In this document: positions 54,622 through 62,753 of the stretch, in pieces
How positions within the stretch are numbered: the first letter of the stretch is position 1
Layout: the number at the start of each line of letters is the position of its first letter
Source: JBGCEZ01 sp045106735
GTDB lineage: Bacteria; Planctomycetota; Phycisphaerae; Phycisphaerales; SM1A02
Direction of reading: 5' to 3'
DNA: 64,000 bases
Assembly: GCA_045106735.1 (NCBI GenBank)
Contig: JBGCEZ010000022.1
Location: 62,001-126,000, forward strand
Program-made: the position numbers and the translations under genes
Notes under the pieces: model-generated
Database searches by the model: none
The model's input: the letters and a program-made list of their open reading frames with translations, nothing else
Told to the model about the DNA's origin: nothing

Positions 54622-55704
54622 ATGACTGCATCCCCCACGCCACCGGCCACGCGTCCCACGACTTCCGTTCCGAGTTCGGCGGCCCCGCCGTCGGCCGGAG
54701 CCGTTGAACGCACCCTCGCCCGCCACCCACGGCCCCTGGGCGGCGATACGGCCCGATCGGTGGCCCGAACCTCGGCCGTGAGCCTGAGCGGGATGATCCT
54801 GAACAACCAGGACGCCGAGGCCCAGCATCTGGCCGTTCGGCGAAAGCCCGACTGGATCCGGGCCCGGGTCCCGGGGGGCGATGGCTACCGGGCGGTGAAG
54901 TCGATCGTGGACGAACACCGCCTCCACACCGTCTGCGAAGAGGCCAGTTGCCCGAACATCGGCGAATGCTGGACCCGCGGTACGGCCACGATCATGATTC
55001 TCGGCGACACCTGCACCCGTTCGTGCGGGTTCTGCAACGTCAAGACCGGCCGCCCCGAAACGGTCGACGCCGACGAACCGCGCCGGGTCGGCGCATCGCT
55101 TGCGCTCATGAAGCTCAAGCACGTGGTGATCACGTGCGTGGACCGTGATGACCTGCCAGACGGCGGCGCCGCCCACTGGGCGGAAGTCATCCGTGAATGC
55201 CGGCGCCAAGCTCCGTGGATGAGCGTGGAGTGCCTGATCGGTGACCACCAAGGCGACCTCAACGCCCTGGATGAGATCATCGAGGCCGAACCGCACATCC
55301 TCGCGCACAACATGGAAACGGTGGAGCGGATGCACCCCGCGGTCCGGCCGCAGGCCCGGTACGACCGATCGATGGGCGTGCTGGCCCACATCCGTTCGCG
55401 CGGCGTGGTGACCAAGACGTCCATCATGGTCGGCATCGGCGAGACCGATCCCGAAGTCATCGAGTTGATGGATGATCTGCGGGCCGCCTGCGACATCCAC
55501 ATTCTGACCGTCGGCCAGTATTTGCAGCCAACGCGCAATCACCTGCCCATCGATCGTTGGGTGACGCCGGACCAGTTCGAAACCTTCAAGATCGCCGGGC
55601 TCGATCGCGGGTTCAAGGTTGTTGAATCCGGCCCCCTGGTGCGCAGTTCCTACCACGCCGAAGAGCAGGCCGAGAAGCTCGCGCGGGTTTCGCGCGGCGA
55701 TTGA
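54622..55704 (+). CDS. lipA: Lipoyl synthase
   Basis: 360 aa; radical SAM enzyme that inserts two sulfurs into octanoyl groups. Auxiliary cluster motif CEEASCPNIGEC and radical-SAM motif DTCTRSCGFCNVKTG. The conserved C-terminal Ser ligand region is GPLVRSSYHAEEQ. The first ~60 residues (Pro/Ala/Ser-rich) precede the conserved domain and are not typical; a later start is possible. A terminator follows at 55751-55780, separating it from the PYP operon. Confidence 0.96.
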   Translation: MTASPTPPATRPTTSVPSSAAPPSAGAVERTLARHPRPLGGDTARSVARTSAVSLSGMILNNQDAEAQHLAVRRKPDWIRARVPGGDGYRAVKSIVDEHRLHTVCEEASCPNIGECWTRGTATIMILGDTCTRSCGFCNVKTGRPETVDADEPRRVGASLALMKLKHVVITCVDRDDLPDGGAAHWAEVIRECRRQAPWMSVECLIGDHQGDLNALDEIIEAEPHILAHNMETVERMHPAVRPQARYDRSMGVLAHIRSRGVVTKTSIMVGIGETDPEVIELMDDLRAACDIHILTVGQYLQPTRNHLPIDRWVTPDQFETFKIAGLDRGFKVVESGPLVRSSYHAEEQAEKLARVSRGD

Positions 55705-55750
55705 GTGCCGGCCTCGGCTGACTCGCCACGACACGGCCTCTCGCGCGTCC

Positions 55751-55780
55751 AACGCCCTCCGCTTGCGGGGGGCGTTTTTT
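55751..55780 (+). terminator. Intrinsic terminator after lipA
   Basis: Twelve-bp stem (55751-55762 with 55765-55776, one G-T pair), two-base loop and run of six T. The terminator is 47 bases downstream of lipA. Confidence 0.9.
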
Positions 55781-55864
55781 CGTGCCCTTCACTTCGGACG
55801 CCCCGTGATCCGGCCGATCCGGAAAGAACGGACTGGCGTTTTGCTGGCCGCGGGAATCCGACAC

Positions 55865-56272
55865 ATGAACAATCAGCTTGCCGCCCGGACCATCCGCGGT
55901 GATGACGTCATCAATGAAGTGCGCGAAGCACTTCTGACCTGGGATGATCCAGACGAAGCACTCATCACCAGCACCCTGGAATGGATCACGAGCATCCGTG
56001 ACCGGTTCGCCAAGCTGCTCGATGACATCGACGATCCGACCGACGCCGAGATGGCGCTCGCGATCAAGTACATCGAGCTCAAGGCCCAGTGGATCGGGTT
56101 CAACACCCAGATCAACTACCAAGTGTTCCGGACCGGCGTCTGCGATACCACCCTCGCGTTCCGGGCCACCGCCTGCAGTTCACTGCTGGGCCAGGTCGAA
56201 GACTTGCTTGATCAGGGCGTCATCCACCAGATCACCGTCTTCCTCGCGCAACCGATCCGCAAGGCGGCCTGA
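55865..56272 (+). CDS. Small helical protein of the PYP operon (unknown)
   Basis: 135 aa, no known family recognised. Almost wholly helical by sequence (DDVINEVREALLTWDDPDEAL; TDAEMALAIKYIELKAQWIGF), with no membrane segment and no signal peptide. It has one short hydrophobic patch (IHQITVFLAQ). It is the first gene of an operon (69 bases to the next gene, which overlaps pyp by four bases) and follows the lipA terminator. A role as a signalling partner of PYP is an inference from position only. Confidence 0.8.
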   Translation: MNNQLAARTIRGDDVINEVREALLTWDDPDEALITSTLEWITSIRDRFAKLLDDIDDPTDAEMALAIKYIELKAQWIGFNTQINYQVFRTGVCDTTLAFRATACSSLLGQVEDLLDQGVIHQITVFLAQPIRKAA

Positions 56273-56341
56273 GTCGCCGCGTCTCCCGCATTCGAGGATG
56301 GCGCTGGCCGTCCGCCCGTTCGATTGAAAGGCAGAATCACC

Positions 56342-56686
56342 ATGGCCACGAGCAAGTCGCCCTCGTCGCTCAAGAATCAGATCGAAGCACTCCACGCCGA
56401 ACGCGCATGGATGAGCGATCAACTCGGCATCTCGGACCCCGAAGGCGTGGTGCGCATGGTGCAGAGCTTGGAAGCGCAGCTTCACGATCTCTACAGCACC
56501 TACGGCGGGTCGACCGACGACGACCTTGTCGACGCCGACACGATGATCGGACAGATCAATCGCCTCGCCGAACGACTGGACGGCACGTACTCCGAGAAGT
56601 CCGTCGTCCTTGAGTTCAACAACGCAACGCCGACGCTCAAGGCCGTCTGGACCGAGCGCACCACCGCCGGAGGAACCAACCGATGA
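56342..56686 (+). CDS. Small coiled-coil protein coupled to PYP (unknown)
   Basis: 114 aa. The N-terminal half is a helix with heptad character (LKNQIEALHAERAWMSDQLG; MVQSLEAQLHDLYSTYG). The C-terminal half is mixed (DTMIGQINRLAERLDGTY; SVVLEFNNATPTLKAVWTE). The stop overlaps the pyp start by four bases (ATGA), so the two proteins are probably made together, which suggests a direct partner of the sensor. I do not recognise the family. Confidence 0.8.
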   Translation: MATSKSPSSLKNQIEALHAERAWMSDQLGISDPEGVVRMVQSLEAQLHDLYSTYGGSTDDDLVDADTMIGQINRLAERLDGTYSEKSVVLEFNNATPTLKAVWTERTTAGGTNR

Positions 56687-57087
56687 GCGCCACCCAGAGA
56701 ACCGCTGCCCCCATCACCACCAGTTTCGTCCCGGATGAAGTGCTCGAGCAGTGCAGCAGCTTCACCCGCGCAGACATGGACGCCCTGCCTTTCGGCGTCG
56801 TCAAGTGCGATGATTCGGGCCGAGTCGAGCTGTACAGCCGCTGGGAAACCGAGATGTCCGGCGTGCCGGCTGACCAGGCCGAGGGTCGGAACTTCTTCAC
56901 CGACGTCTCGCCGTGCGCGAACAACGGGCTCTTCTTTGGCACGTTCAAGAAGGGGGTGGCTGCGAGTTCGATGAACGTGCTCTTCCCCTACACGTTCACG
57001 TACCGCATGCGGCCGACCAACGTCCGCATCCATCTGTACCGCGACGAAGCTTCGGGTACCAACTACGTGTTCGTCGCCAAGAGCTGA
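56683..57087 (+). CDS. pyp: Photoactive yellow protein (PYP) homologue
   Basis: 134 aa, PAS-fold blue-light sensor. By eye it aligns without large gaps to Halorhodospira PYP: DGLAFGAIQLDGDGNI corresponds to ALPFGVVKCDDSGRV and GKNFFKDVAPC to GRNFFTDVSPC. Chromophore residues are kept: Cys78 (position 69, thioester to p-coumarate), Tyr51 (42), Glu55 (46), Phe105 (96). Thr50 is Ser59 and Arg52 is Val61, so the absorption maximum and photocycle rate may differ. GGAGGA sits nine bases upstream. The conserved FKKGVAASSMNVLFPYTFTYRM corresponds to [22 protein letters not shown]. It has no output domain, so it must act through partners, most likely the two small proteins before it. A strong terminator follows. 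Confidence 0.93.
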   Translation: MSATQRTAAPITTSFVPDEVLEQCSSFTRADMDALPFGVVKCDDSGRVELYSRWETEMSGVPADQAEGRNFFTDVSPCANNGLFFGTFKKGVAASSMNVLFPYTFTYRMRPTNVRIHLYRDEASGTNYVFVAKS

Positions 57088-57170
57088 CGAACCGCGCGTC
57101 CACCCCGCGCCCCCCGCGGCCTTTCCGAGGGTTCCGCGGGATCGTGACGCGATGTGATGCAGCGATCCAT

Positions 57171-57211
57171 CCGCGACCGACGGTCATCCATGCCGTCGGT
57201 CGCGGTTTTTT
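57171..57211 (+). terminator. Intrinsic terminator after pyp
   Basis: Thirteen-bp perfect stem CCGCGACCGACGG (57171-57183) / CCGTCGGTCGCGG (57193-57205), nine-base loop, then six T (57206-57211). It closes the pyp operon and separates it from the ammonia-lyase gene, which must have its own promoter in 57212-57385. Confidence 0.93.
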
Positions 57212-57385
57212 CGTGCCCCCGGGCGGAAGGCGAAGACCGCGCTCCACCCGCGCATCTTCCGCGCCGCCCGGTAACCGCCCCCGCCGAATGCCGCGGCACC
57301 GTGGCGACGGAACCATCGGCTGACCGATGGCCCCTTCGGGCCGACGCGCGATCCGTCCGCGCCACGAGCTCGCCGGAGTCCCTTC

Positions 57386-58963
57386 ATGCCCGAAGCACCG
57401 TCCCCATCGCGCCCCCGCCCTGGCCTGGCTCCCGCGGCCCGCGATATCGAGCCGGCCCTTCGCCTGAGCCCAGACACCCACCTCGACGCCCGGCAACTGA
57501 CGACGCTCGCCGCCCTCGAACGTCCCGGCGTCGAGTTTGGCCCGAGCGCGATCGCGGCCATGGAGCGGTCGGAGGCGGCCCTGCTCGCGGCCCACGCGGC
57601 CGGGACCCCGATCTACGGCCTGACCACGGGGTTCGGACCGCTGGTCTGTTTCGACGCGTCGGCCGGCGGCGGCCACCCTGAAGGGCACGGAGCCGGATTG
57701 CTCGCCCATCTCGGCGCGGGTTGGGGAACGTGGATGCCGGCGACGGTGGTCCGAGCGGCCATGATCGCCCGATGCGCGACGCTCTCGCGCGGATTCAGCG
57801 GGATCGGACGCGGCGTGGCCGAGTCGCTCGCCGCCCTCCTCGGCCACGGAATCGTGCCGGCCGTCCCCGAGCTCGGATCGGTCGGAGCCAGCGGCGATCT
57901 GGTGCCCATGGCCCACGTCGCCCGCGTCATGACCGGCGCTGGCCTCGTCCGCACCGAAGCCGGAGACGCGGTCCCGGCCGCCGGCGTCCTGCACGCGTGC
58001 GGACTCGCGCCGCAACCATTGTCGGGACGCGAAGCGCTCTCACTCGTCAACGGCACGAACTTCATGACCGCGTACGCCGCTCTGAGCCTCGACGCCGCCG
58101 ATCGTCTTCTGGCCCACGCCGAATCCTTGACCGGCTGGATCTACCGACTGCTCGGGGCGCGAGCCGAAGCCCTCGACCCTCGGCTGCACCGCGCCCGCGG
58201 GCACGCCGGCCAACTGGCCAGTGCCGCCGCCATCCGCGCCGAAGCCAGCCGCGACGGGGACTGGGAAGACGTCGGCCGGCCGCTCCAGGAGGTGTACTCC
58301 CTGCGGTGCGCGCCGCAGTTCCTTGGCGCGTGCCGCGACCAACTCCAGTACGCCCGCCAGACGATCGAAACCGAACTCAACGGCGTCAGCGACAATCCGG
58401 TGACATGGGCCTGCGAGGGTGCCCCGGCGATCCTGCACGGCGGGAACTTTCAGGGCCAGCAACTCGCCTTCGCCGCCGACTCGATCAATGCCGCGATGGT
58501 GCAATGCGGCGTGCTGGCCGAACGGCAGCTTGATGTGCTGCTGAATCCCGAATTCAACGGCGACGCGCCGCCCTTGCTCGCCTGGGAACCTGGACCGACG
58601 GCGGGCATGGCCGGAGCCCAGATCACGGCCACCGCCCTGGTGGCCGAGATGCGGCACCATGGCGGCCCAGCGGCGACCAGCAGCATGCCGACGAACGGAC
58701 GCAACCAAGATGTCGTCAGCATGGGCCTGATGGCCGCGCGGCAAGCCCACGGCCAAGCCGATCGGTTGGCCGGGATCCTGGCGATCCTGATGATCGGAGG
58801 GCGACAACTCGACCACTTGCGAACTGAAGGTCGGGCCACCGGGCCGCATGCCGCCCCGCCGCACGGGGCTCCGGCCTACGAACCGTTCAACTGGGACCGG
58901 GCCCTCGAACCGGACGTTCGGCGCATCGCGACCGAGCTGCTCCGGGTCTCTCCCGAGGACTGA
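57386..58963 (+). CDS. tal: Tyrosine ammonia-lyase (aromatic ammonia-lyase family)
   Basis: 525 aa; MIO enzyme that removes ammonia from an aromatic amino acid. GGAG lies seven bases upstream. The MIO triad Ala168-Ser169-Gly170 is in GSVGASGDLVPMAHVA. The active-site Tyr77 is in PIYGLTTGFG. Selectivity points to tyrosine, not histidine: LLAHLGAGWG has His108-Leu109 at the place of His-Leu in Rhodobacter TAL (histidine lyases have Ser-His), and TNGRNQDVVSMG matches the TAL/PAL NQDVVS type rather than the QEDHVS of histidine lyases. GGNFQGQQLAFAAD is the conserved substrate segment. It sits next to a PYP homologue whose chromophore is p-coumarate, the product of this reaction. No hut gene is near. 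Substrate preference should be tested. Confidence 0.88.
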   Translation: MPEAPSPSRPRPGLAPAARDIEPALRLSPDTHLDARQLTTLAALERPGVEFGPSAIAAMERSEAALLAAHAAGTPIYGLTTGFGPLVCFDASAGGGHPEGHGAGLLAHLGAGWGTWMPATVVRAAMIARCATLSRGFSGIGRGVAESLAALLGHGIVPAVPELGSVGASGDLVPMAHVARVMTGAGLVRTEAGDAVPAAGVLHACGLAPQPLSGREALSLVNGTNFMTAYAALSLDAADRLLAHAESLTGWIYRLLGARAEALDPRLHRARGHAGQLASAAAIRAEASRDGDWEDVGRPLQEVYSLRCAPQFLGACRDQLQYARQTIETELNGVSDNPVTWACEGAPAILHGGNFQGQQLAFAADSINAAMVQCGVLAERQLDVLLNPEFNGDAPPLLAWEPGPTAGMAGAQITATALVAEMRHHGGPAATSSMPTNGRNQDVVSMGLMAARQAHGQADRLAGILAILMIGGRQLDHLRTEGRATGPHAAPPHGAPAYEPFNWDRALEPDVRRIATELLRVSPED

Positions 58964-59093
58964 AGGCTGAGAACGACGGGTGAACGACGGAACGCGGAGG
59001 GCGCGGGGTTGAACGCGGAGGGCGCAACGCTTCCGGCTGCGGGCCGAGGGCCGAGGGCTCAACCCTGATGTCGCGCGGTCAATCGAATCGCCG

Positions 59094-59711
59094 TCAGGCG
59101 CCGTCTGCCTCGAGCGCTTCGACGGCCCGGTCGCAGAGCGTTGCGACGTCCACCGATCCATCTTGACGCAGGATCGGAAGGCCGTGGGCGGCGGCCGTGG
59201 ACGCCACCAGTTCGCTGCACCATCGACTGCGAGCGAGAAACTGCGTCAACATCCGATCGGGATCGTGCGACCGAGCGAAAAACGGGTTCGCCCCTTCGCG
59301 GCCGGCCAAGGTCTCAGCACTCGGAATCAACCAGAGCGAGCCGACGCGCGAGCGGTCGAGTTCGGCCACCCGGTCCGGACGCAGCATCCACCCATCCAGG
59401 ATGTACGGGGTGGCGTCACGGGCCCGCCGTTCCACAAGCTGCCGAATCGCCGGCCAAAGGGCCTCGGCCTGTTCGCTTGCATCCGCCATCAGCTGCGACA
59501 CCGGCCGGTCCGTGAAATACGCAACCGAGTCGCCCGTCCGCATCACGTGCAATCCCGGATGGGTCGTCCGGTCCGTCACGCCTTGGGCGGCGGTGAGCAG
59601 GTCGTCGGCCGTGATGCTCACGCCGTTCAGCCGGACCGCGAGCGCCTGGCCCAGCGTCGTCTTGCCCGCTCCGGGTGGACCGCCGATCAAGATGACAGAT
59701 GGGTGCGACAT
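59094..59711 (-). CDS. P-loop kinase, zeta-toxin-like/AAA-type
   Basis: 205 aa from the ATG at 59711 (GGAGGAG seven bases upstream). Walker A ILIGGPPGAGKTTLGQ and a later DGWMLRPDRVAEL segment; similar to small ATP/GTP-binding kinases such as gluconate-kinase-like or zeta-type proteins. No antitoxin gene was seen next to it. It lies 108 bases after the last gas-vesicle gene on the same strand, so it may be the tail of that operon. Substrate unknown. Confidence 0.75.
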   Translation of the reverse strand: MSHPSVILIGGPPGAGKTTLGQALAVRLNGVSITADDLLTAAQGVTDRTTHPGLHVMRTGDSVAYFTDRPVSQLMADASEQAEALWPAIRQLVERRARDATPYILDGWMLRPDRVAELDRSRVGSLWLIPSAETLAGREGANPFFARSHDPDRMLTQFLARSRWCSELVASTAAAHGLPILRQDGSVDVATLCDRAVEALEADGA

Positions 59712-59819
59712 GGCCAGCTCCTCCGGGGCGAGCGGCAATTATGCCGCGGGGCGGCCGGCCGTCAAGGTTCGCTGGCCCAAACGCCAGCCGCCCTGCGCGA
59801 CGCCCCACCGTCGCGCGGC

Positions 59820-60782
59820 TCACGCGCCGAGCAGCGTCCGGTCAAGCGTGGGCGACGGTACGGTCGGTCCGTCGATGGAAAACCCAACCGCGGACGACCG
59901 TTCGGAGGCGACGAGATCACGGATGACTTGCATGGTTCGCCCCGCCGCCCGGCCGTCGACCACCAGCCGGATCCGGACCCGGTGTCCGATCGAACCCGAG
60001 ACGCAGCAGGTGCGGACGCCCGACGGATCCTCGATCCACCGGGCGAGTCGTTCGATGAAACGAGTGGCTTCCGATCGGGCCAAGCCCATCGGGGCATCAA
60101 CCTCGACCGCGATTTCGAGAGCGCCCCGCCCGAGGTCAAGCTGGGCCCCAAGCGACACGGCCTCCGCCGCCAGCCATTCGGCCGCCGCCCCCCGCGACCA
60201 CGCCTGGCCCCAGGCCAAAGGCACCGCGGCGTCCCCGGCGTGCAACGCTCGCAGAAGCCTTGTCACCCACGTTGCCCAGCGTTCGTCAGGCCACACTGGC
60301 GGCCCCCCCGCGGCCACCACCCCGGCTGCGGGAATGCCGGCCGTGGCTCCACCCGCAAATGGATCGCCGGCGGTGGTCCCTCTGTCGGCGGCATGCCCGA
60401 GCGACGTGTCTTGGGTAGCCGGCGTATCTCGGGCCGATGTGTCTGGGGCCGATGTGTCGCTGATCACCCCTCCGGTGGATTCCCGGGCGCGACCCGTGAC
60501 GGGCCCACACTCCGCGGGGCTCACCACGCCGACGACGGCCAAGCCTTGGGTGGCCACGCACTCCAGCCGCCCACTCGGCACCGCATGACCGCAAACATCC
60601 AGCCAGGCGGCCGGATTGGCCACCACGGGATGGCCCGCGTCGACCACTGCCATGCCGCTCAAACGTTCCATTTCAGCCCTCTCTCCGGGCCACGGCCCGC
60701 CGAAGCACTCCCGGATCCGCGCAGACGCACCGACGGTTGCCAGTCCCGCCAGCCATACGTGAACCCGGCTCCGTCCGGCCAC
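59820..60782 (-). CDS. Divergent GvpF/GvpL-like gas vesicle protein, paralog 3
   Basis: About 320 aa from the GTG at 60782; ATG 60671 (GAGAGGG upstream) is an alternative. Central motif AVPLAWGQAWSRGAAAEWLAAEA with ALEIAVEVDAP corresponds to the GvpF/L core (PLRFGTVF ... EVGVKV), and the C-terminal HRVRIRLVVDGRAAGR ... GFSIDGPTVPSPT corresponds to the family end (LV ... LTGPWPPYSF). The N-terminal part (VVANPAAWLDVCGHAVPSGRLECVATQGLAVVGVV) matches the first domain. A low-complexity Ala/Gly/Thr linker (about 120-190) separates the domains. It is the most divergent of three tandem copies. Confidence 0.65.
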   Translation of the reverse strand: MAGRSRVHVWLAGLATVGASARIRECFGGPWPGERAEMERLSGMAVVDAGHPVVANPAAWLDVCGHAVPSGRLECVATQGLAVVGVVSPAECGPVTGRARESTGGVISDTSAPDTSARDTPATQDTSLGHAADRGTTAGDPFAGGATAGIPAAGVVAAGGPPVWPDERWATWVTRLLRALHAGDAAVPLAWGQAWSRGAAAEWLAAEAVSLGAQLDLGRGALEIAVEVDAPMGLARSEATRFIERLARWIEDPSGVRTCCVSGSIGHRVRIRLVVDGRAAGRTMQVIRDLVASERSSAVGFSIDGPTVPSPTLDRTLLGA

Positions 60783-60828
60783 GCTGCGTGACCCGGGAGC
60801 GCTTCGGCGCGTCGTGCGCCACCAACTC

Positions 60829-61599
60829 TCATGACCGCCTCGGAGCCGGAGCGAAGCTGCACGCCGGCTCCGGTCCAGTGGCGGTCCATTCAATCCCGTC
60901 ATCGCCCGCTTCGGATGCGAGCTCAAGCACTCGTTGAAGCGCGTCCGGCGTCTGGTCGTCGACCAGAAACGACCACGTTCCGTCGAACGTTGCCCCGTGT
61001 TCAATGCGATGCCGGCAACTCATCCGGGCCACCGCGTCCAATGCGTCGATCACGTGGCTGACCCGCGGAGCGATCCACGCATCCAGCGCCGCATCGTCGG
61101 CGGCAAACCACACCGGGAGACCGCGTCCCATCGCCCAGCGTGCGGCGATCCGATTCACCTGCAGGGTGATCCGGTACTCGCTGGCGCCGGCCACCCGATC
61201 CAAGGCATCTTCGTATCGATGCCCGTCCTTCCGAAGCATCGACTCGAGCGCGCTCGGACTGGAGAAGACCTGTCCAAATCGGATCGGAACAACTCGGTCG
61301 GTGCGCAGCGCGGCGCGCAAGATCTTGGCGTGGCATCGACGCCACTCTGCTTCTCGTACGGATGCCGCGGCATTCAAGGCTGAACGCGTGTCGGCATCGG
61401 ATCGCCCGGTCGTTCCCTTCAAGCCGGTCATCGAACGATCAATGGCGATCGCTCGCATGCCGCCGACATCAACCGTTCGAAGTGCAATGTCCACCCCGTC
61501 GAGTTCCGACCACGGCATCCCGAGGGTCTCGGCCCGTCCGATGCAGCAGAGGTCCAATGAGCCGTCAATCAGGACGGTGGGTCGGCGATCGATCGGCAT
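60829..61599 (-). CDS. gvpF: GvpF/GvpL-family gas vesicle protein, paralog 2
   Basis: 256 aa from the ATG at 61599, where TTGGAG precedes by eight bases; an in-frame ATG at 61689 overlaps the upstream gene and is an alternative. Core motif VVPIRFGQVFSSPSALESML and ASEYRITLQVNR fits the GvpF/L PLRFG and E-G-V-K-V motifs; the C-terminal WSFLVDDQTPDALQRVLELA ... WTATGPEPACSFA corresponds to the family end. GvpF/L proteins are minor shell or assembly components. It lies between two further copies. Confidence 0.8.
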   Translation of the reverse strand: MPIDRRPTVLIDGSLDLCCIGRAETLGMPWSELDGVDIALRTVDVGGMRAIAIDRSMTGLKGTTGRSDADTRSALNAAASVREAEWRRCHAKILRAALRTDRVVPIRFGQVFSSPSALESMLRKDGHRYEDALDRVAGASEYRITLQVNRIAARWAMGRGLPVWFAADDAALDAWIAPRVSHVIDALDAVARMSCRHRIEHGATFDGTWSFLVDDQTPDALQRVLELASEAGDDGIEWTATGPEPACSFAPAPRRS

Positions 61600-61685
61600 C
61601 GACACACTCCAAGAAGAGTCACGTACGGAAGCATCCGGACGGTGTTCGCGGCTTGGCGACCGCCCGTCCATCGATCGAGGAAGCA

Positions 61686-62753
61686 TCATGCGGCCACTCC
61701 GACCGCCAGTTCGCCAGCAACGAAGTGCCGCGGCGCCCATGGTCCGGTGAGGTCAAAGACGTACGACTCATCGAAGCGTTCCGCCGCGGCGTGCACCGCG
61801 TCTTCGAACGCATCAACCGCGTCACCGGAGATGAGGACGGCAAAGTCGATGATCTGGTGCGGCTCGCGGGTGGGCCGCACGTGGATCTCGCGGGCGGCGG
61901 TCCCGAGCAAGCGCCGAATGACGCGTTCGTGTTCCGCCCGTTCGCCGATGAGGGCCCGTTCGATGAGTTGCTCAAGTTCGGCCAGGTCGCCCGACGACCG
62001 CGGCAGCATGCCGGAGGAGGATCCTCCGGCGCGTGCAGCCGGGAGCGGTGACGCGGCAGATGGCGTCGGTGACGGTGACGGCGACGGCGACGATGACGAT
62101 GACGACGGCGATGACGACGGCGATGACGATGACGATGACGATGACGACGGCGATGACGACGGCGACGGCGACGGCGATGGGCGATCGCGAGTGGCAGCGG
62201 CTGGCTCATCGGTGGCGGCCACGTCAATGGCTGTCGCGTCGACCGTCCGAGCGTCAGCTCGTGACGCATCGGAAGCAGCCGCCTGAGGGCTTGCGCTGCC
62301 GGAGGATTCGCGCCCGGTGGCATCCGCGCACAGCATTCGGCGGCGGCATGCCGCGATGCAGGCGTGCCGCTCAGCCAAATGAGCCGCAATGTCGACCACG
62401 TCCCAGGCGAGCCGCAAGCCCATTTCGACGCATCCGTCGAGACGGGTCAGAAGCTCTTGGATCGTTGGCCGCCGTTGTTCAAGCAGCGCGTTGACCGCCT
62501 GCTCACTCGCCGCGACGGTGCCATAGTCCATGGGAAGCACGACGCCGCCGGTCTCGAGCGCAGCCACGACCGCATCATGGATGGCCACACGTTCGCGGCT
62601 CGGGGCGATGGCACTCCCGTCATGCACACTGCAAATCGCGGCGATGGACCCGGTCACAATGCGTTCGAGCCGCGCGTCGGCGAACCCCCGCAGGCCTTCC
62701 GGCACGGCGGTGGTTGCCGGAACGATCGCGTAGACGCACCGTGCTTCGGACAT
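61686..62753 (-). CDS. gvpL: GvpL/GvpF-family gas vesicle protein with Ser/Pro linker, paralog 1
   Basis: 355 aa from the ATG at 62753 (TTGGAG upstream). The GTG at 62954, which overlaps the upstream gene by four bases (GTGA), would add a 67-residue Pro-rich leader and cannot be excluded. Family motifs: RCVYAIVPAT (start), VVLPMDYGTVAASEQAVNALLEQ, VEMGLRLAWD and, at the end, FDLTGPWAPRHFV (family: LTGPWPPYSFV). A Ser/Pro run of about 40 residues (SPSPSPSSSPSS type) from a trinucleotide repeat separates the two domains. Part of a gas-vesicle cluster entering from the right edge. Confidence 0.85.
   Translation of the reverse strand: MSEARCVYAIVPATTAVPEGLRGFADARLERIVTGSIAAICSVHDGSAIAPSRERVAIHDAVVAALETGGVVLPMDYGTVAASEQAVNALLEQRRPTIQELLTRLDGCVEMGLRLAWDVVDIAAHLAERHACIAACRRRMLCADATGRESSGSASPQAAASDASRADARTVDATAIDVAATDEPAAATRDRPSPSPSPSSSPSSSSSSSSSPSSSPSSSSSSPSPSPSPTPSAASPLPAARAGGSSSGMLPRSSGDLAELEQLIERALIGERAEHERVIRRLLGTAAREIHVRPTREPHQIIDFAVLISGDAVDAFEDAVHAAAERFDESYVFDLTGPWAPRHFVAGELAVGVAA
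62067..62182. repeat. GAC/GAT/GGC trinucleotide repeat in the GvpL linker
   Basis: Around 39 triplets of GAC, GAT or GGC on the plus strand; on the coding strand this gives the Ser/Pro linker. The repeat is in frame, so length changes would keep the frame. Confidence 0.85.

Noticed and set aside
57386..58963. Histidine ammonia-lyase (hutH)
   Set aside because: The selectivity pair is His-Leu rather than Ser-His, the motif is NQDVVS rather than QEDHVS, and no other hut gene is near.
59094..59711. Complete toxin-antitoxin module
   Set aside because: The P-loop protein resembles zeta-type kinases, but no adjacent small antitoxin gene is supported.
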